Part shown: in pieces, positions 26,723 to 39,771 of the stretch
Position numbering within the stretch: the first letter of the stretch is position 1
Layout: each line of letters opens with the position of its first letter
From: Sipunculus nudus
Lineage: Eukaryota > Annelida > Sipuncula > Golfingiida > Sipunculidae
Direction: 5' to 3'
NCBI GenBank assembly: GCA_026874595.1
Contig: CM049309.1
Span: 49,700,079 to 49,764,078 of the forward strand
Length of the DNA stretch: 64,000 bases
Translations under genes and position numbers: made by a program
Notes under the pieces: model-generated
What the model was told of the DNA's origin: nothing
The model's input: the letters and a program-made list of their open reading frames with translations, nothing else
The model's database searches: none

Positions 26723-26792
26723 AGGCATGTATGTCTGAAGAGTACCACACGCATCATGCCATGCGCGTGGCACTCTTCAGACAGACATGCCT
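26723..26792. ncRNA. Near-perfect 70-nt hairpin (miRNA-like or palindromic MITE)
   Basis: Arms 26723-26754 and 26761-26792 are 32 bases each and pair with only three mismatches around a six-base loop (CATGCC). Both ends read AGGCATGT on their own strand. The length fits an animal pre-miRNA, but pairing is more complete than usual and the loop small, so a foldback element or siRNA-type hairpin is equally possible. Strand cannot be set from sequence. Confidence 0.4.
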
Positions 26793-27689
26793 GCTAACAT
26801 TTATATTAGTGTGTATAATAGGGTACTGATAAGGTGGTTGTACTGATAAGGTATATGTTTTTTTTGCCAAGGCAGAAAATGGCTTTTCCGCTTTTGAAAG
26901 TGTCTTTGTGGGGGTTCTGGTGCCATATTTTACTTAAGTAACTTATCTGTTCACTAAATAGTTGTCGAAATATCGCCTGGGGCTAGGGTCCCAGACCAAG
27001 CTATCGCCCTCTGCATGCAGGCCCATTTAACTTCTTTTTTCTTTTTAACGAAATTTGTTTTCTTTTTAAGCGATTATAAAATCATCCCGGCGTCATCGCC
27101 ATTCCCGCCTGTATGAATACATGAACATACGCATGAATTTATGCATTCAAACACGAAATTTAACATCCAGTGAATAAAATTCAGAAGATAAAATATTTCT
27201 GAAGGTTACTGTATAACATATTTCTTCACATATCCATTTATTTTTTAAGTCTATTAATGTTACCTTGCTGGTCATGTTTATAAAGCATCATTTCCTTTAT
27301 AACCTTTACCGTAATTATCTAGAACATCTTAAATAAAAGGTAAATATTATATAATACTTTAAATATAATTTAAATAAAGACTTTCACGATGTGAAGACAT
27401 AATATTCACATACTACTCCAGCAATACGACATTTTTTACCATGTACAATTATAACTTTTCATAAGTTACGAATCATTACAATTATGGTATATTTATAAAC
27501 ATGAATCATCAGGAGTTTACCAATCCTCCCTAAGCGATCATTTCCCCATTTTACTTATATATTTTTACTTAAAACAAGTACCCCAAAATAATGGCCACAA
27601 GAAGTGGAAAAAACGTTAGCAGCGAAAGTTTGATAAGTCAGCATGTATAAATGAATAATCTGTATGCCACCATTCTGTTATTGACGAAA

Positions 27690-29600
27690 TACTCAAAGCT
27701 GCTAAGTTGGATAATATGTTTCTTCAAATCTGCAATAAGCATGCACCTATGAGCACCTGCATGCTTAAAAATAGATACTCAATAAACAACCTGCATATCA
27801 CGATGTATACAGGAAATTTAAGAAATAACTACAAAATAAAAATGCTGAGAAGACAATTTCATCACAGTAAAATAAGAAAAGCAGGGGCAGGCCAAAAGAA
27901 ATTATGGGAGGTCATAATAGTATAATTAGCAAAACCTAAAACAATAATGTCCAATTGAAATGCAGCCTAGAAAAGGCGAACGATTATTTTCCAATTTAGG
28001 CACAAGATTGGCTAACAATTACGAAAACGTTCAGCTGCTCCTAAAGTATCTCTCCAGAAACACGATCTCTTTCACAGTTTTGAATGTAAACTTTATTTTT
28101 AAGGAATTAATGAAAATGTCCGGTAATCGTAAGTTAGATATTCTCAGATGTGACTCGTTTCTAGTAAGATTAAGCGCACCTATCATATGTTCAAGTCTCT
28201 GCTATCTTTTTAACAGGTGCATGACTGAAGGTATATTCCCCGATGAGTGGAAAATTACATTGATAACCCCGATTTACAAAGGCAAACCAAAGAGACGATG
28301 CCGGAAATTTCAGTCCAATTTGAATATTACCATATATTCCAAGATATTTGAAAGGATTATTCATGAACAAATAATGCAACATCTTATAAAGTACGACATG
28401 ATTTCCCGTGACCAATCTGTCTATCTGGCTCACAATTCGACTCAAACTAGTTGTCAATGCTTGGCAAGAAGGTATAGACATAAGTAAATGTTTTAATACA
28501 ATTGATCGTGACATAATGTTAGCTAAACTTCGTATGTATGGAATAACCGATGGGGCTTATGACCTGTTAGCTATTTATCTACAACGAAAAACCCTATATG
28601 TGAGGAGTGGTAACAATTCATCGGCGTTAAAATGCACAGTTATGGGCATCCCGGCATTCCTTAATCCTTACTAGGACCACTCCTTTATTCTGAATTACGT
28701 GAACAATATGAACAAACACGTAGGACACTGTCATTGTAATATATATACGCTGAGGATACCGTTATTTATTTCACTTGTGATGATCCTCAGAAGGTATAGA
28801 ACAAATTGCAAATTGAAGTAAATAATTTGTCCGAATGGTTCATACAAAACAGATTAAAAGTTAATGTTGACAAAACCTATTCTCTATACTATTCAGATCG
28901 CTATACATGTCTAATTTTCCACTGAACATTACACTGAACCAAACGGCCTTACAACAATTTACTAAGATGAAATATTTAGGTATTGTTTTAGAATACTATC
29001 TGAATTAGTCTGATCATATTGATCATTTGTCCTGCACAGTATCATTGAAATTAGGCGATCTGTTCAGAGCTAGCACATTTTTACCAAAGGGAAGCTTATT
29101 AAATATATAAAGGTTTCATTCAGCCTCACTTAGACTATGAGATAACTATCTGGGGTTATACATCCAAAACTAATCATTGCAAAATACAGAAACTACAGAA
29201 TCGCGCAGTAAGAATAATTTGTAATGTTTTCAATCATGTTAGAGCACCAGTGTTCTACGAACTGCTCTTGAAATCCAGTCATTAGTAGAGAGACGAGCTT
29301 GCGTGACTTTCATCTTGTTAAATAAAAGCATTAACAGCCGACACCCATGTTATTTGTCAGAGCGCTTGAGCCGTGTCACAGATGTGCACCGTTATAAGTA
29401 TACGCAACAAGGGTAAACGCAACTGTAGCATTGTCTGTGCCTAATGCACAAACAATTAATTTTAGAAACTCCGTCATATATCATCATGGCCCCCCACTAT
29501 GGAATAGGTTACGAGCTGAAGTGAAGAATGTCCCTTCATTTAATAGTTTTAAGAAAAGCATTAAACAATATGTCATATCTTCAACACGGGATTAATAATG
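27690..29600 (+). pseudogene. Broken non-LTR retrotransposon reverse transcriptase (CR1/Jockey-like)
   Basis: Translation over several frames gives the order of blocks typical of non-LTR reverse transcriptases. A segment with CNKHAPM lies near 27730, followed by GIFPDEWKITLITPIYKG and SKIFERIIHEQI (28230-28380), a QS...AHNSTQT block (near 28430), then a frameshift into a D-I-SKCFNTIDRDIM block (28480-28520). The catalytic box follows at 28746-28757, read as YAED where YADD is expected. LSEWFIQNRLKVNVDKT lies near 28830-28880 and a C-terminal PSFNSFKKSIKQYVI segment near 29530-29580. Several frameshifts and in-frame stops separate the blocks, so the copy is dead. No endonuclease domain is evident upstream, so it is probably 5'-truncated. 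The 3' end and any tail are not clear. CR1/Jockey assignment is from motif style only. Confidence 0.8.
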
Positions 29601-30077
29601 TTAATAACTTAATTTTAAAATGTCACCATTGTATTTGTATCACAGTATATGTACATCTTAAAAGCAGAGTTTCATTCATTCGAGGTATATCAAGGTATTA
29701 TCTAATACTTATACAGAAAAAATGGTCCTAAATGTTCTCTGAAACCGCGTTGCGTATGACACTATGTCATACCTAATTTTAAAGGTTTTTGTTCCAGTGA
29801 CCTGGCCGATTTGAAAATAAATAATTTTAACTTACTCATCATTTTAAGTATCTTTTGCGTGTTTATTGAATTGCGTGGAGGTTACCACCGAAAACAGCTG
29901 AACTGCCTTCGGCAAAGACCGAAATGCCTGCGGCGTCCACACAGGATTAGGTCTTTTGGGCATATGAATAAACCCTGATGTCAGTGACGGATTTAAGCAT
30001 GTTTGACAAATGGGAACAACAGGGGACTCTCGATCCCTTGGCACTCATGCATTTCTTGTGTCAGCATGCAATAATGG

Positions 30078-30250
30078 CAGAAGCGGACCGGGGGAGGGGG
30101 TGGATTTTTAAGGATTTCGTACAAATGATTGCGACCTAGACCCAACCACTCCCCTTTTTTCCGCACCTTGGGACATTTCTTTAGGTTTCAAAACCTTTGA
30201 GAAAGGTTACGGCGGCTAAAAGGGGGGGGGGGGGGGGAGCGGACCAGGTG
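30078..30250 (-). mobile_element. hAT-like MITE, copy 3, inverted
   Basis: Read on the minus strand it holds TTTAGCCGCCGTAACC and a GGGAC-type middle in the order of the copy at 10311. It starts CAGAAGCGG on the plus strand and ends in a long G run. The boundaries are less clear than in the other copies. Confidence 0.5.
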
Positions 30251-33010
30251 TTAAAGGTAAATATACCGATGTATGAATTTCTTGCCACAAGTAAAACGCC
30301 ACAAATTAACCGTAAAAATATTTGTTATCTTATTGACACAGCATCCCACTGAAAATTCATAATTTATTTTAACATTTAGAATTTTTAAAAATATTGAGCC
30401 AACAATCTTCATCTCACTAAATATATCCCACTAACCCCGATGGAAAGCCCGGTTACCGGATTTATTAGCTAGTTTTAACTATATTTAGTTTCAATTTTGG
30501 AATCTTTCGATAATAGAGAAGAACGCATGAACCGTATCTGATCAAATGCCAATATCATGTAAGACGATATTGTTTAATAAAAAGAAACAGTTCAGTGAAT
30601 TTTTCACATGTAGGGTAAAACATATTATATCATATATCAAGGCCCTATTGTACCAGGCATATACATATATAGGCCTAACATACTGTCTTTTTAATAGCGA
30701 TTAGCGATTAATAGCGGGTATTTTAATAAATGAAGGGTATTTTAGCAAAAGGAAGGTATTTCGAACAACAGGAAACCCTTAGTCACCAGAGTGGTGTTTT
30801 CTCCAACATATGTCCTTTCTTTACAAAATACCCTTACGGAAAACCCTTTCATCTGGCAGTGCGGGGTCTTGATGAACCGGGGCATTGGGTTACTTCGGGC
30901 CTAATTACGACACCCTTTTAGACCATCATCAATTGGGACGAGCACTGAGGGTGCACCCATGGAACATTTTGCTCTTATTTGGGGAAACATACCACCCGGA
31001 GAGGTCAAAATCACTGATGCGTGTCTCGAGTATAGTATCAACATATTAGACATTTATTGTACAGGTAAGCATATTTTTGAGCGGAAATATACTGAGGATG
31101 GTTTTTGTTTTGTGGATGGTTGAAATTGACGACATTTTTGAAAGGGAAATTATCTCGAAAATAAAACCTTTGTGAATAGGTTATCTCATCTAGATGGGTG
31201 GTCAGTCATTTATACTGCGCTACAAACCTTTAACCTCAAAAGCCTAAAGGCAAAACTTTTATATTAAAGAAATACATAAAGTTTGTTCTGTCTAGAAATA
31301 AGAGATTACCATGACTAATGGTTTATGGCTTTTTATACAATCTGCCAAGAATGTCCAATAATTCCATTCATTTAATACATCTTTTGGTCTTCGTCAAATT
31401 GTTAAGATTTTATCTATATTAAATAATAAATAGGCCAATAATGGTGGATATACTCTCTGTAACTTACTTTATGCTGACACGCGAAAAGGTAGCCCTTGGG
31501 AAACAATGAAAATTGAAAATTAAACCCCGCAAATATGAGGCCCACGACTATATATTAACCTCTTCTAAATGTACATAATAGGGACAACTGAGAATCCAAA
31601 ATGTCCCAAAGTGTTTTGAGCATGCATGATATTTGATAAACCTATATACATGCATGGAGGGGTGTCACAGGAATAATTTACAACTACAGCTGATGTTATC
31701 AGTATGTTATTTTATGTGATATAATTATACAACTTTATTCGTTTCGTTTTTTATTTTTATATATCGTGGTATCTGAGCAAGCATTAATTTACGACAATAA
31801 ATAAGCTGACTAGAATTTCATGTTTAAATACTTTTCAAAAGATTATATTTTTTATTTGTTTTTAGGTTTATAAACGTAACTTTAAACAATAAAAAGTGTG
31901 CAAAATAACTTTTAAGAAAAATGAGTGAAACTTTGTTGGTAGTTATTCCGAAAATATAATGGCCTCATTGATAAATTTTATATTACATTCAATAAAATAT
32001 TGCAAGTAATTAACTTGAAATAAACACATTACAAGTATAAGGCAGATGACATTCTTTTTTTTGCATACATTGAATAGTTCACCGTATATATATATGCTAG
32101 TTACCAATCTACTCTTACATGGTTTCTAAAGGAATATTTTCAACATTAATATAGTGACACTAAGGCGTGTATAGAATTCTTGGTCAGAAGAATTATTGAA
32201 TAAAATTGTATACATAATCCTCTAGGGGGGATGAAGTCATAATGAGGAATATAAAATGGGTAAAGGATTAATTAAGCGGAGAGGAGGTATGTGCCTAAAG
32301 AAAATAAGGTTTATATATGGAATAAACTGTGTTGTTCAGTGTGTACGTGCTGATATGTTTTGTTCCTTATAATATTAAATTGTGGGGCATCACTATTTTC
32401 TTGACGTTCATGACGTCACTGTATATAAAATGCCATGAGAACGTTATATGCTAAAATTTGATGTTCTGCTCCTGATAAAATAGGACATTATTCGATGTAC
32501 AGCTCTTTTTATTGCACACATAAAATCTTACTGTATCAGATAAAATAAATATTTTATGAAACATTAAGTACATGGAAGTAAAAAATGGGTCAGTAAAAAA
32601 ACCCTAAGCTATACACCTTTACTTGAATACGTATACTATATGCATCTGTCTTTGAAGAAACAAAAACGGGGACAAGGAGGAACTGTAAATACCTGATTAA
32701 TAAGAAAATTATTATACCGTACCCAAGTCCTAGTTCTACTACAGCGGGTTAGTATGACTATTAACCGATATGTATAAAATATGCGGTGCTACGGCCCCTA
32801 TTACATTAAAAAGCGTTCGTACACCTGTAAACTTAGTGGACCGTGGAATGTTTGAAAATAGTTCAGTAAGGTGACTGGTATATGGAACAGCATTAGTGTA
32901 ATTAAATACCTGTGTTCCTATCCTATGCTGTCACGCCTGTGTACTTGTGTGCGGATACAGGAGCGGGTGTGGTTATTTTAGAATAAGAAGCTGAGTTTTA
33001 AATATTAATG

Positions 33011-33065
<55 letters not shown>

Positions 33066-36000
33066 CATGATGAATGTAATAGATCGAAAATATTTAAATA
33101 ACTTATCTAGACGGTAAATATTTCAAAAGAAAAAAAAAATATTTAACAGTTTGAAAACACACACGTCATGAAAACGTTTATCGACCTATTATTAAATTTA
33201 GAAAATTACTATATTAAACTCGGCCACTAACTCCATATATATGAAAAAGAAAAGAGAACAAAAACAAGATAATTGTACTCACCAAGCGGTCAGTGAAAGC
33301 CTCTGAGTAAATCACACCCTGACACCCCAACCCCCCACCCCGCAAACAACTGGGCGATAATGAGTGTGCAAAGTGTACCTTGGGGGGGGGGGGGAATTAG
33401 ATCTTGGTCAGACAATATCTGAAGAATGAAAAATACATGTTTTCGATAGTTTTCTACGATTGGACCAAACAAAGTCCACCCACAATATTGATAAGGAAAT
33501 AAACTCATTAGCCCCTATTATCGGGCCTAAACAACGTACCCCTCCATTCTGGGAAGCTTATTTAGTACTTCACGGTATCGACAGCTAGTACTTCGCCACG
33601 AAATGTAAGTAAAACGAGTCAGTAAATTTGTGAGATGTCCTGGACAAAGACAGACACAAAAATCAGACACATAGGCAAACACACATGATATACTTTCTTT
33701 TTGTTGCCTTTTTATTCGCGAGGCCTTTAAATATGGGATATTCGCGAAATAGGAATTATTGTGAAACCTATCCTTCGTGAGTAAGAGTTTCCATTTTTGA
33801 AGGCAAAATTGAAAGTAATAGTTTGACATTGTTAACAAAAATATATCGTGTATGTTCAAAGACTGATATTTTAAATGACATCAGACTGTCTGCCATAAAC
33901 GAACAATATTTTTTGTTGTTGATAAGATTTTGTTAAAACAATATTTGGTTCAATTAATTCACACAATAATGGTTATACACTGTGTGTAGGTCTTTTCTTT
34001 TGTGAGATCGAGAAAATGGATATTTCACAAAACAATGAAGAAGGGAAAATCGCGGAATTTGAAACCAACCACAGTATAAACAAGGGTGACAACATAACCT
34101 CCCGCTAGGTCGGTTGACTGAGGTAACAGGTGTACACATCCCTACCATTAACTAGGAATCATAATACATTAAAATTTTCACTTTTCAAACGGAAACTCAT
34201 TGATACCGGTTTGCCTTTCAGGAGAATACATGCATCCTACCATCATATCAATCTTTCAGTCACACTTTATCAGTGTAAACCTGATTCTTACATCCTTACA
34301 TGCCTGCATGCATGCACAGGGCCACACTTGCATGCAAGACGAACCGAATGTTTTCAATAGTAACACTGTCATATCAGAAACATGAATGTGCATCGGAAAA
34401 TAGGAAAATATAGGAGATGAGGGACTTAAATGCCGGAAAATATGATAAATTATAGCCCAACTTTATGGAAAATATAGGAAATACATGGAGTCGGTTTGAC
34501 ACCACCTTTAATATATTTCGTTTTTGTGTCCTGTTTGTTTCTACTTATCAGCTACTAATGTGGACAACATCTAGGTGTTATCCTTTCCAACGGATTGGTC
34601 CACAATGAAAAAAAAAATGCCTTTACGTGCACGTGTTTGCCGGTCTGAGACAGGCGGAGAGGTATTATTACGACCCCTGCATTAACGGTTCACGCTGACT
34701 GAAAATGGTCCTTCAATACATCTGTCGTAAAACAAGGGCCCCAGTGACATGAACGGTGTGTAATAAACGGCCGTGCTTTAGACTTTGTCCAATTTCTATA
34801 TTGGGAGTTTGAAGTCAAGACGACCTAGTTGATATGGCTGATTTATAGTTCACGCGGCCTGTTCCTCATAAGGTACAAACCACTCAGTATCAAATATAAA
34901 TAGATGTACGGTATGGTGTGAGTGTCTGGTGTTCTGGCAGAGCTGCAAGTGTGTGGTGCACATGGCTCAGTGATGAACGTCAGGTGGGTATGATAATTTT
35001 GGTGGTTGAACGTGATTACCAAAGGAATGGTTGTACATAAGTGTTACTTGTAGGTCTGTGTGTGTACGTTTGGCAGAATACAAAGTTGATGTCTATGTAT
35101 TTAGCTTAATATTGCGTTATATATGTCATACATGAGTGATCACCTAGAAACTACCGTGTGTTCTCATTGAACATATTACGTGCAGTCACAAAGGCCATAA
35201 CTTTAAATTTAACTGACAAGAGAGCGGTACGCACTCACAACTTAACGCTGACGATCGAACTTTGGAAACCTATAGTTATATATTTCCCAGAACGAAACTT
35301 TTAACTTTTATAATGTTTGCTTTCTCTTTTGAGCACTGGTATATCAACCTGTACAAGTATGCCTATATGTGGCAACTATTGACCAACGATTTCTCACAGG
35401 CAGTCCAGAACATTCTAATGCCAGGTTTGAGTTCAGCTAATTTCCATGTGTGTTATACCATAAATCCTGCCAAGTTCCCAAGTAGGGGTTTAGATTTGTA
35501 AACCGTGCCAAGTTCCTAATTAACACAGATATCCTCATCCATCGCTAATAGGGATTTGGTGCATGTGACTGTGTTATAAGGAGTTCATGATTTGGCAAAC
35601 ACTAGACCTGTGACCGACTTAAAGTGACATATGTAGGACATAGATATCGGATTTTGTGTTTATCCTAAGTAGATTTGTCCATATATAATCATGTATAACA
35701 ATGTCTAATTTTATAGCAATATCAGGAATGTGGTAGAAAATAAGTAAAGAATCCAGGTCAACAGTGAAAGCATAAACAAGGTGATAAATATATTATGTTT
35801 ACTCATAAGAGGGGACTCTGACTCACACGACTGATTTATTACACTATAAAATAAACAGACCTTTATACCTTGGCGACCTGAGGAATAAACGCCCACCTAT
35901 ATATCAGGTGGATCACCTTGATAATTGGGTAAGTCGAGCGCAGGTCCGGAGTTCGCTGGCTGACATTGCCATAAGTTGCTTTCTTACACGTGAACCGGGC

Positions 36001-36301
36001 AGTGTGTGAAAGACCCGCAAGCCGAGCACATTTAAAGGTCCTAGACTCCAAGATCTCAAAGTTATATTACTCAGGCTGTAAAACAGACAACAGACAAGCG
36101 CACCTAGGTACTTTAGAATCATTAAGAAGTAATAACAGTCGAACTTAGGAAAATTCTTTTTTTTTTTCATGTACGCGAACCTATAAACTGTAAACCAAGA
36201 CTTTTTGTTATACTGTTGAGTTGTAACGCTTGAGTCACATATGATCAACTAGTTAATATTATGAATATACAATATAATAGGTATATCTTTATTCGTTGCA
36301 G
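30251..36301. other. Gene-free stretch upstream of gene A
   Basis: Only short open frames without support. It holds a (TA)n tract (33013-33063), a G run near 33381, and at about 34040-34090 a GCGGAAT...CCACAGTATAAAC end that recurs near 57865-57890 and is probably a dispersed repeat terminus. Confidence 0.5.
33013..33063. repeat. (TA)n microsatellite
   Basis: About 25 TA units. Confidence 0.95.
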
Positions 36302-36582
36302 ACGGTGAAAACTTTCCACAGACGAAGCAAGTCGTGATAAACACCACGCGAGGGGCGGCTGGAACTATCAGCAGGGAGTTTAAACTGTGGCGACATCTGG
36401 TGTTACCGACCAACTTTAATAGAACTCTTGTTGAAGAAGGATCACACCAGATATACCTGTTGAGAGGGACTACCGCCTTCTCAACGTAGCTTTCAGTCTT
36501 TCCGGACTGAAAGCCCCGAGTGAGTTGATCGTCCTTCTTGTTTCTTTATCGCCGACGTATATGTTTGCGCCGGCGATAGACC
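36302..36582 (+). other. Probable 5' UTR exon part of gene A
   Basis: A pyrimidine-rich acceptor ending in GCAG at 36301 is followed by a GC-richer stretch up to the start codon of gene A, suggesting a leader intron and a noncoding first exon upstream. No promoter could be recognised. Confidence 0.35.
36489..36514 (+). promoter_or_regulatory. Hairpin in probable 5' UTR of gene A
   Basis: GCTTTCAGTC and GACTGAAAGC form a perfect 10-bp stem around a six-base loop, 68 bases before the start codon of gene A. A good splice acceptor (CTTTATTCGTTGCAG, exon start 36302) lies upstream, so the stretch 36302-36582 is probably transcribed leader. A stem this stable could affect translation; no known regulatory element (for example an iron-responsive loop) matches. 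Confidence 0.4.
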
Positions 36583-37876
36583 ATGGTCTCCGAGACCACG
36601 GGGAGGCGGCCCGCAGTGGCTGCGACACCGGCCAGCTGGTGCCGGTGGCGACACCTATTGATCCTGGGCATAACTTGCTCCATGCTGTTTCTGCTGTTAG
36701 TAGCTTTCGTCGTAGACATCCGCCTGCTGCTGGGGCTGATTCTACTGGCTGTAATGCTGGTGCTGACCAGCAAGCGCTGTCTCAAGTTGTGCAAATCAAG
36801 CAAAGTAAAAACAGAGGATGAAAACCAAGACCCAGTCAGGACCGTGTCCATCACAGTCATCCCTGCGACCACGCGATGTCCCGAGGAAACGCGCCAACTG
36901 CTGGAGCTTAAAGAAACCCTGCATAAGCTGAGACTGGACCACGACATACTGCTGTCGGTCGGCAGGTGGAACAGGAACGGGAGACGCCACCTACAGACCA
37001 ACATTGTAAACCTGCTGGCTGCCATTCAGATGGTAGAGGACTGGCGTGCCGGCGCCGCGGAGATGACCGCCGCAGACATGGAACAACTACAAGACCATGT
37101 CCGTGTGTGGCAGGAGGAAAGTCTGGCCTTCAGGTAAGAAATTAAGATTTCATATAGGTATAAAATTACAGATCCATCAAATTGAATATCAATAAAAATG
37201 AAAGTTATTTTTTTTTAATATTAAACAAGGGCGAGCAATAGTAAAATACATATATATTTAGCAAATCTGAGATTTTACGTGGAGTGAATAACTGAATAAC
37301 TGACATAAATTAAAGACTCGTAAATTAAATGAAAAGTACGGGAGGACATATTGAACATATAGTCTAAATACCAAAATAAATTAATACTCGTAAATAAGAT
37401 GTATAAAGTATATGAGGAAAAGTGAAAACATTTATCATATAAAACTAAGCAGAGCTGGCTTATTAACATTTATTAATTACTTATGTCTCACAGTCTGCAG
37501 TCATAGAGTAAAATGAACCACTAAAATGTAAATTAAAATGCATCATTAGTTATTAAATATTATAATTTTTCGCAGATCCCGATGCGAGTTTACCGAAGCT
37601 CCTCCACCAGAGCTCGCGGATGTGCAGTCTCCTGGCCAGTCGACGGCCCTGGTACTGAAGCCCCCGGCCTACGAGGAATGTGACAGGCTGGGACCCCCGA
37701 CTTACAGCGACGTGAGTCCAGTCAAGCCCTCCATCCAGCCCATCGACGTCACAGCGCTACATTTTCCGGCGGTTCACTACTATGCACTTCCGCCACCGGC
37801 GCTGGCATGGGAAGAGGGAGAAATACGTTCAGTAGACTTCCGGGCCGAACTCCCACCTCGATACTCCGAAACGTGA
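36583..37876 (+). CDS. Gene A: two-TM protein with PPxY tail, paralogue 1
   Basis: Two coding exons, 36583-37133 and 37576-37876, joined over a 442-bp intron (donor CAG|GTAAGA, acceptor TTTTTCGCAG) give 283 residues. The start ATG at 36583 sits in a strong context (GACCATGG). Seen in the protein: a basic N-terminus; TM1 about 24-44; a turn with VDIR; TM2 about 48-62; then KRC and a basic stretch; a helical region about 95-183 ending in a Trp-rich motif; and a proline-rich tail with PPAY, PPTY and PPRY, the last five residues before the stop being RYSET. The intron is phase 2 and splits an Arg codon, exactly as in genes B and C. PPxY motifs are known ligands of WW domains, e.g. NEDD4-family E3 ligases, so a membrane adaptor role is inferred. 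The family is not one I recognise. The exons are GC-rich against an AT-rich background, which supports real coding sequence. Confidence 0.85.
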
Positions 37877-37929
37877 GACGTCACCTCGACGCCAAAAAAA
37901 GTGGCAGCATACAGCTATAAATGGTATTA

Positions 37930-38359
37930 AGCCGGGCGCAAAGTAAGCTGATCTTCGTCGTGCGACGTTTATTGCTGTTGGATCATAAAAACCCGGCCAT
38001 GGCGTATTCCTGTAGGGGTCAGATAAATTGGCCCGACGTTATTTACCTCGGATTTTTTTATTTTTGCCACAAAATCTTCGGAGCTCCTTCACTCCATGTT
38101 TACCATTTAACGGGATCCCATGACCAAAAAGTGACACCAAGACGGCCGATATATGTGATGAATCTCTTTCCCTTGCGTGTTCATATTATTCCGGGGCCAA
38201 ATTTGTCGTACGATTTTGTAGAAAATTCGGTGGCATGGCAAGTAATTGCTCGAAGTCAGTTCTATTCTGCGATGCGGTAACTTCATATCGGAAAAAGTCT
38301 CTTATAAGCCAGTCGAATATTTTTACTCGTACATCAAAATCGGCGTAATGCACCCGGCC
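37930..38359. mobile_element. PIF/Harbinger-like MITE in 3' flank of gene A
   Basis: The ends AGCCGGGCGCA and, inverted, GGCCGGGTGCA are terminal inverted repeats flanked by TTA on both sides (37927-37929 and 38360-38362), the three-base TWA target duplication typical of Harbinger elements. It starts 54 bases after the gene A stop codon, so it probably supplies part of its 3' UTR. The 119-codon open frame inside it is not a gene. Confidence 0.55.
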
Positions 38360-39569
38360 TTAGAAAGAAGTAAAAATATGCGCCTCGACTGTTACCCTGC
38401 AATATTATGTTCGACATTATAATTATCTAGCAAAACAAGCAAATGCCAAGTGTGTTCTAGCTGAAGCTTGGAGAAGCACAAAATATGCAAGGCCGTCCCG
38501 CAGGGACAATGGCTTCCATATCTTTAAATATAAAAATAAGCTCACACAACAAAGGCTGTCACCATATGATAGGCTGTTTAACCAATTATTTTCCTGACAG
38601 GGAAACAAGCGCCTGCGGCTGTTTTAATTAAAACTTTACATATATATATATTATAACACCTTCAAAACCTGAGGTAATTGTGAGTAAATTGCATGAACTA
38701 TCATAATACAGAGATGCACATGTCAAGAGTAATTACATCGGGTTGTGCGCACACACAGGTCGGGTTGAAAAATGTGCTATTTGCCTTTGTTTATGGTTGG
38801 ATGGAGTCGAGCGGAAATAGCATATATATGTTACCACCAATCTTAGGTAACGGTACACACATATATATTACAAAAACAAGAAGTATACTTGTCTAGTAAC
38901 CTATTTAACAGTCGTGGCATGTTATATGCGACAGTTACAATCCCAATTGACATCTTTTTTTTGTGTGTAACGTTCTTTGTTTTGGCTATGGAAGCTTGAA
39001 GTAGTGGATAGGAAAGCCTGGCATCCTTTCAGTTTTCTCCCTTCACGAGTCTAAGCACACGAAGCCGCATGTATGTATGTATAAATTAGATAGATAGACA
39101 AATATATAGATAGACAAATATATAGATATATATAGGTGAAATAGATACATAGATGATGAGAGTGTCAGACATGACATGTACGAAAAACCAAATATAGTTT
39201 GTCACTATATTAGACATACAGATGTGTATTTGTGTATTTTTATCTTGCCTGTCTTGGCCTTTCATACACATTATGCTTATTTTATGTACATAGTATTATG
39301 AGCTGACAGGTGCGTCTTTTTAGCCTCCTTTATAGAATGTATATAATAGCAGAGTATACAAAGCCTGCATTATACTTTCAAATGTAGATACATGTATAAA
39401 TATTATGGTTGAAGATTGGAATTATCAATTCCGATACCAACCCTTCAAATGTCGGTTCTGGTCTAGGTATCGTCATTTCTTTCATGAATATATGCTATTT
39501 TAGATCCATTTATGTAGTTGTTGCTCATGTATAAGTGTTAAGAGTGTAAGGCATAAAATGTACCAGAAA

Positions 39570-39571
<2 letters not shown>

Positions 39572-39633
<62 letters not shown>
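39572..39633. repeat. (TA)n microsatellite
   Basis: About 30 TA units. Confidence 0.95.
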
Positions 39634-39636
<3 letters not shown>

Positions 39637-39731
39637 AACAGTATTAGATATATAGACAATACATGCTTTCTTGCCTGCCTTCGCCTTTCATTAGCCTGCG
39701 TTTTACTTTCAAATATGTAGATACTTACGAC

Positions 39732-39771
<40 letters not shown>
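39732..39771. repeat. (ATT)n microsatellite
   Basis: About 13 ATT units, about 100 bases after the preceding TA tract. Confidence 0.95.

Noticed and set aside
28191-28514. 107-codon minus-strand open frame
   Set aside because: Antisense shadow of the reverse transcriptase remnant.
36546-37025. 159-codon open frame on the minus strand
   Set aside because: It lies antisense to exon 1 of gene A and exists because of that exon's codon composition; no paralogue antisense frame corresponds to it.
37921-38280. 119-codon open frame after gene A
   Set aside because: It lies almost entirely inside the Harbinger-like MITE.
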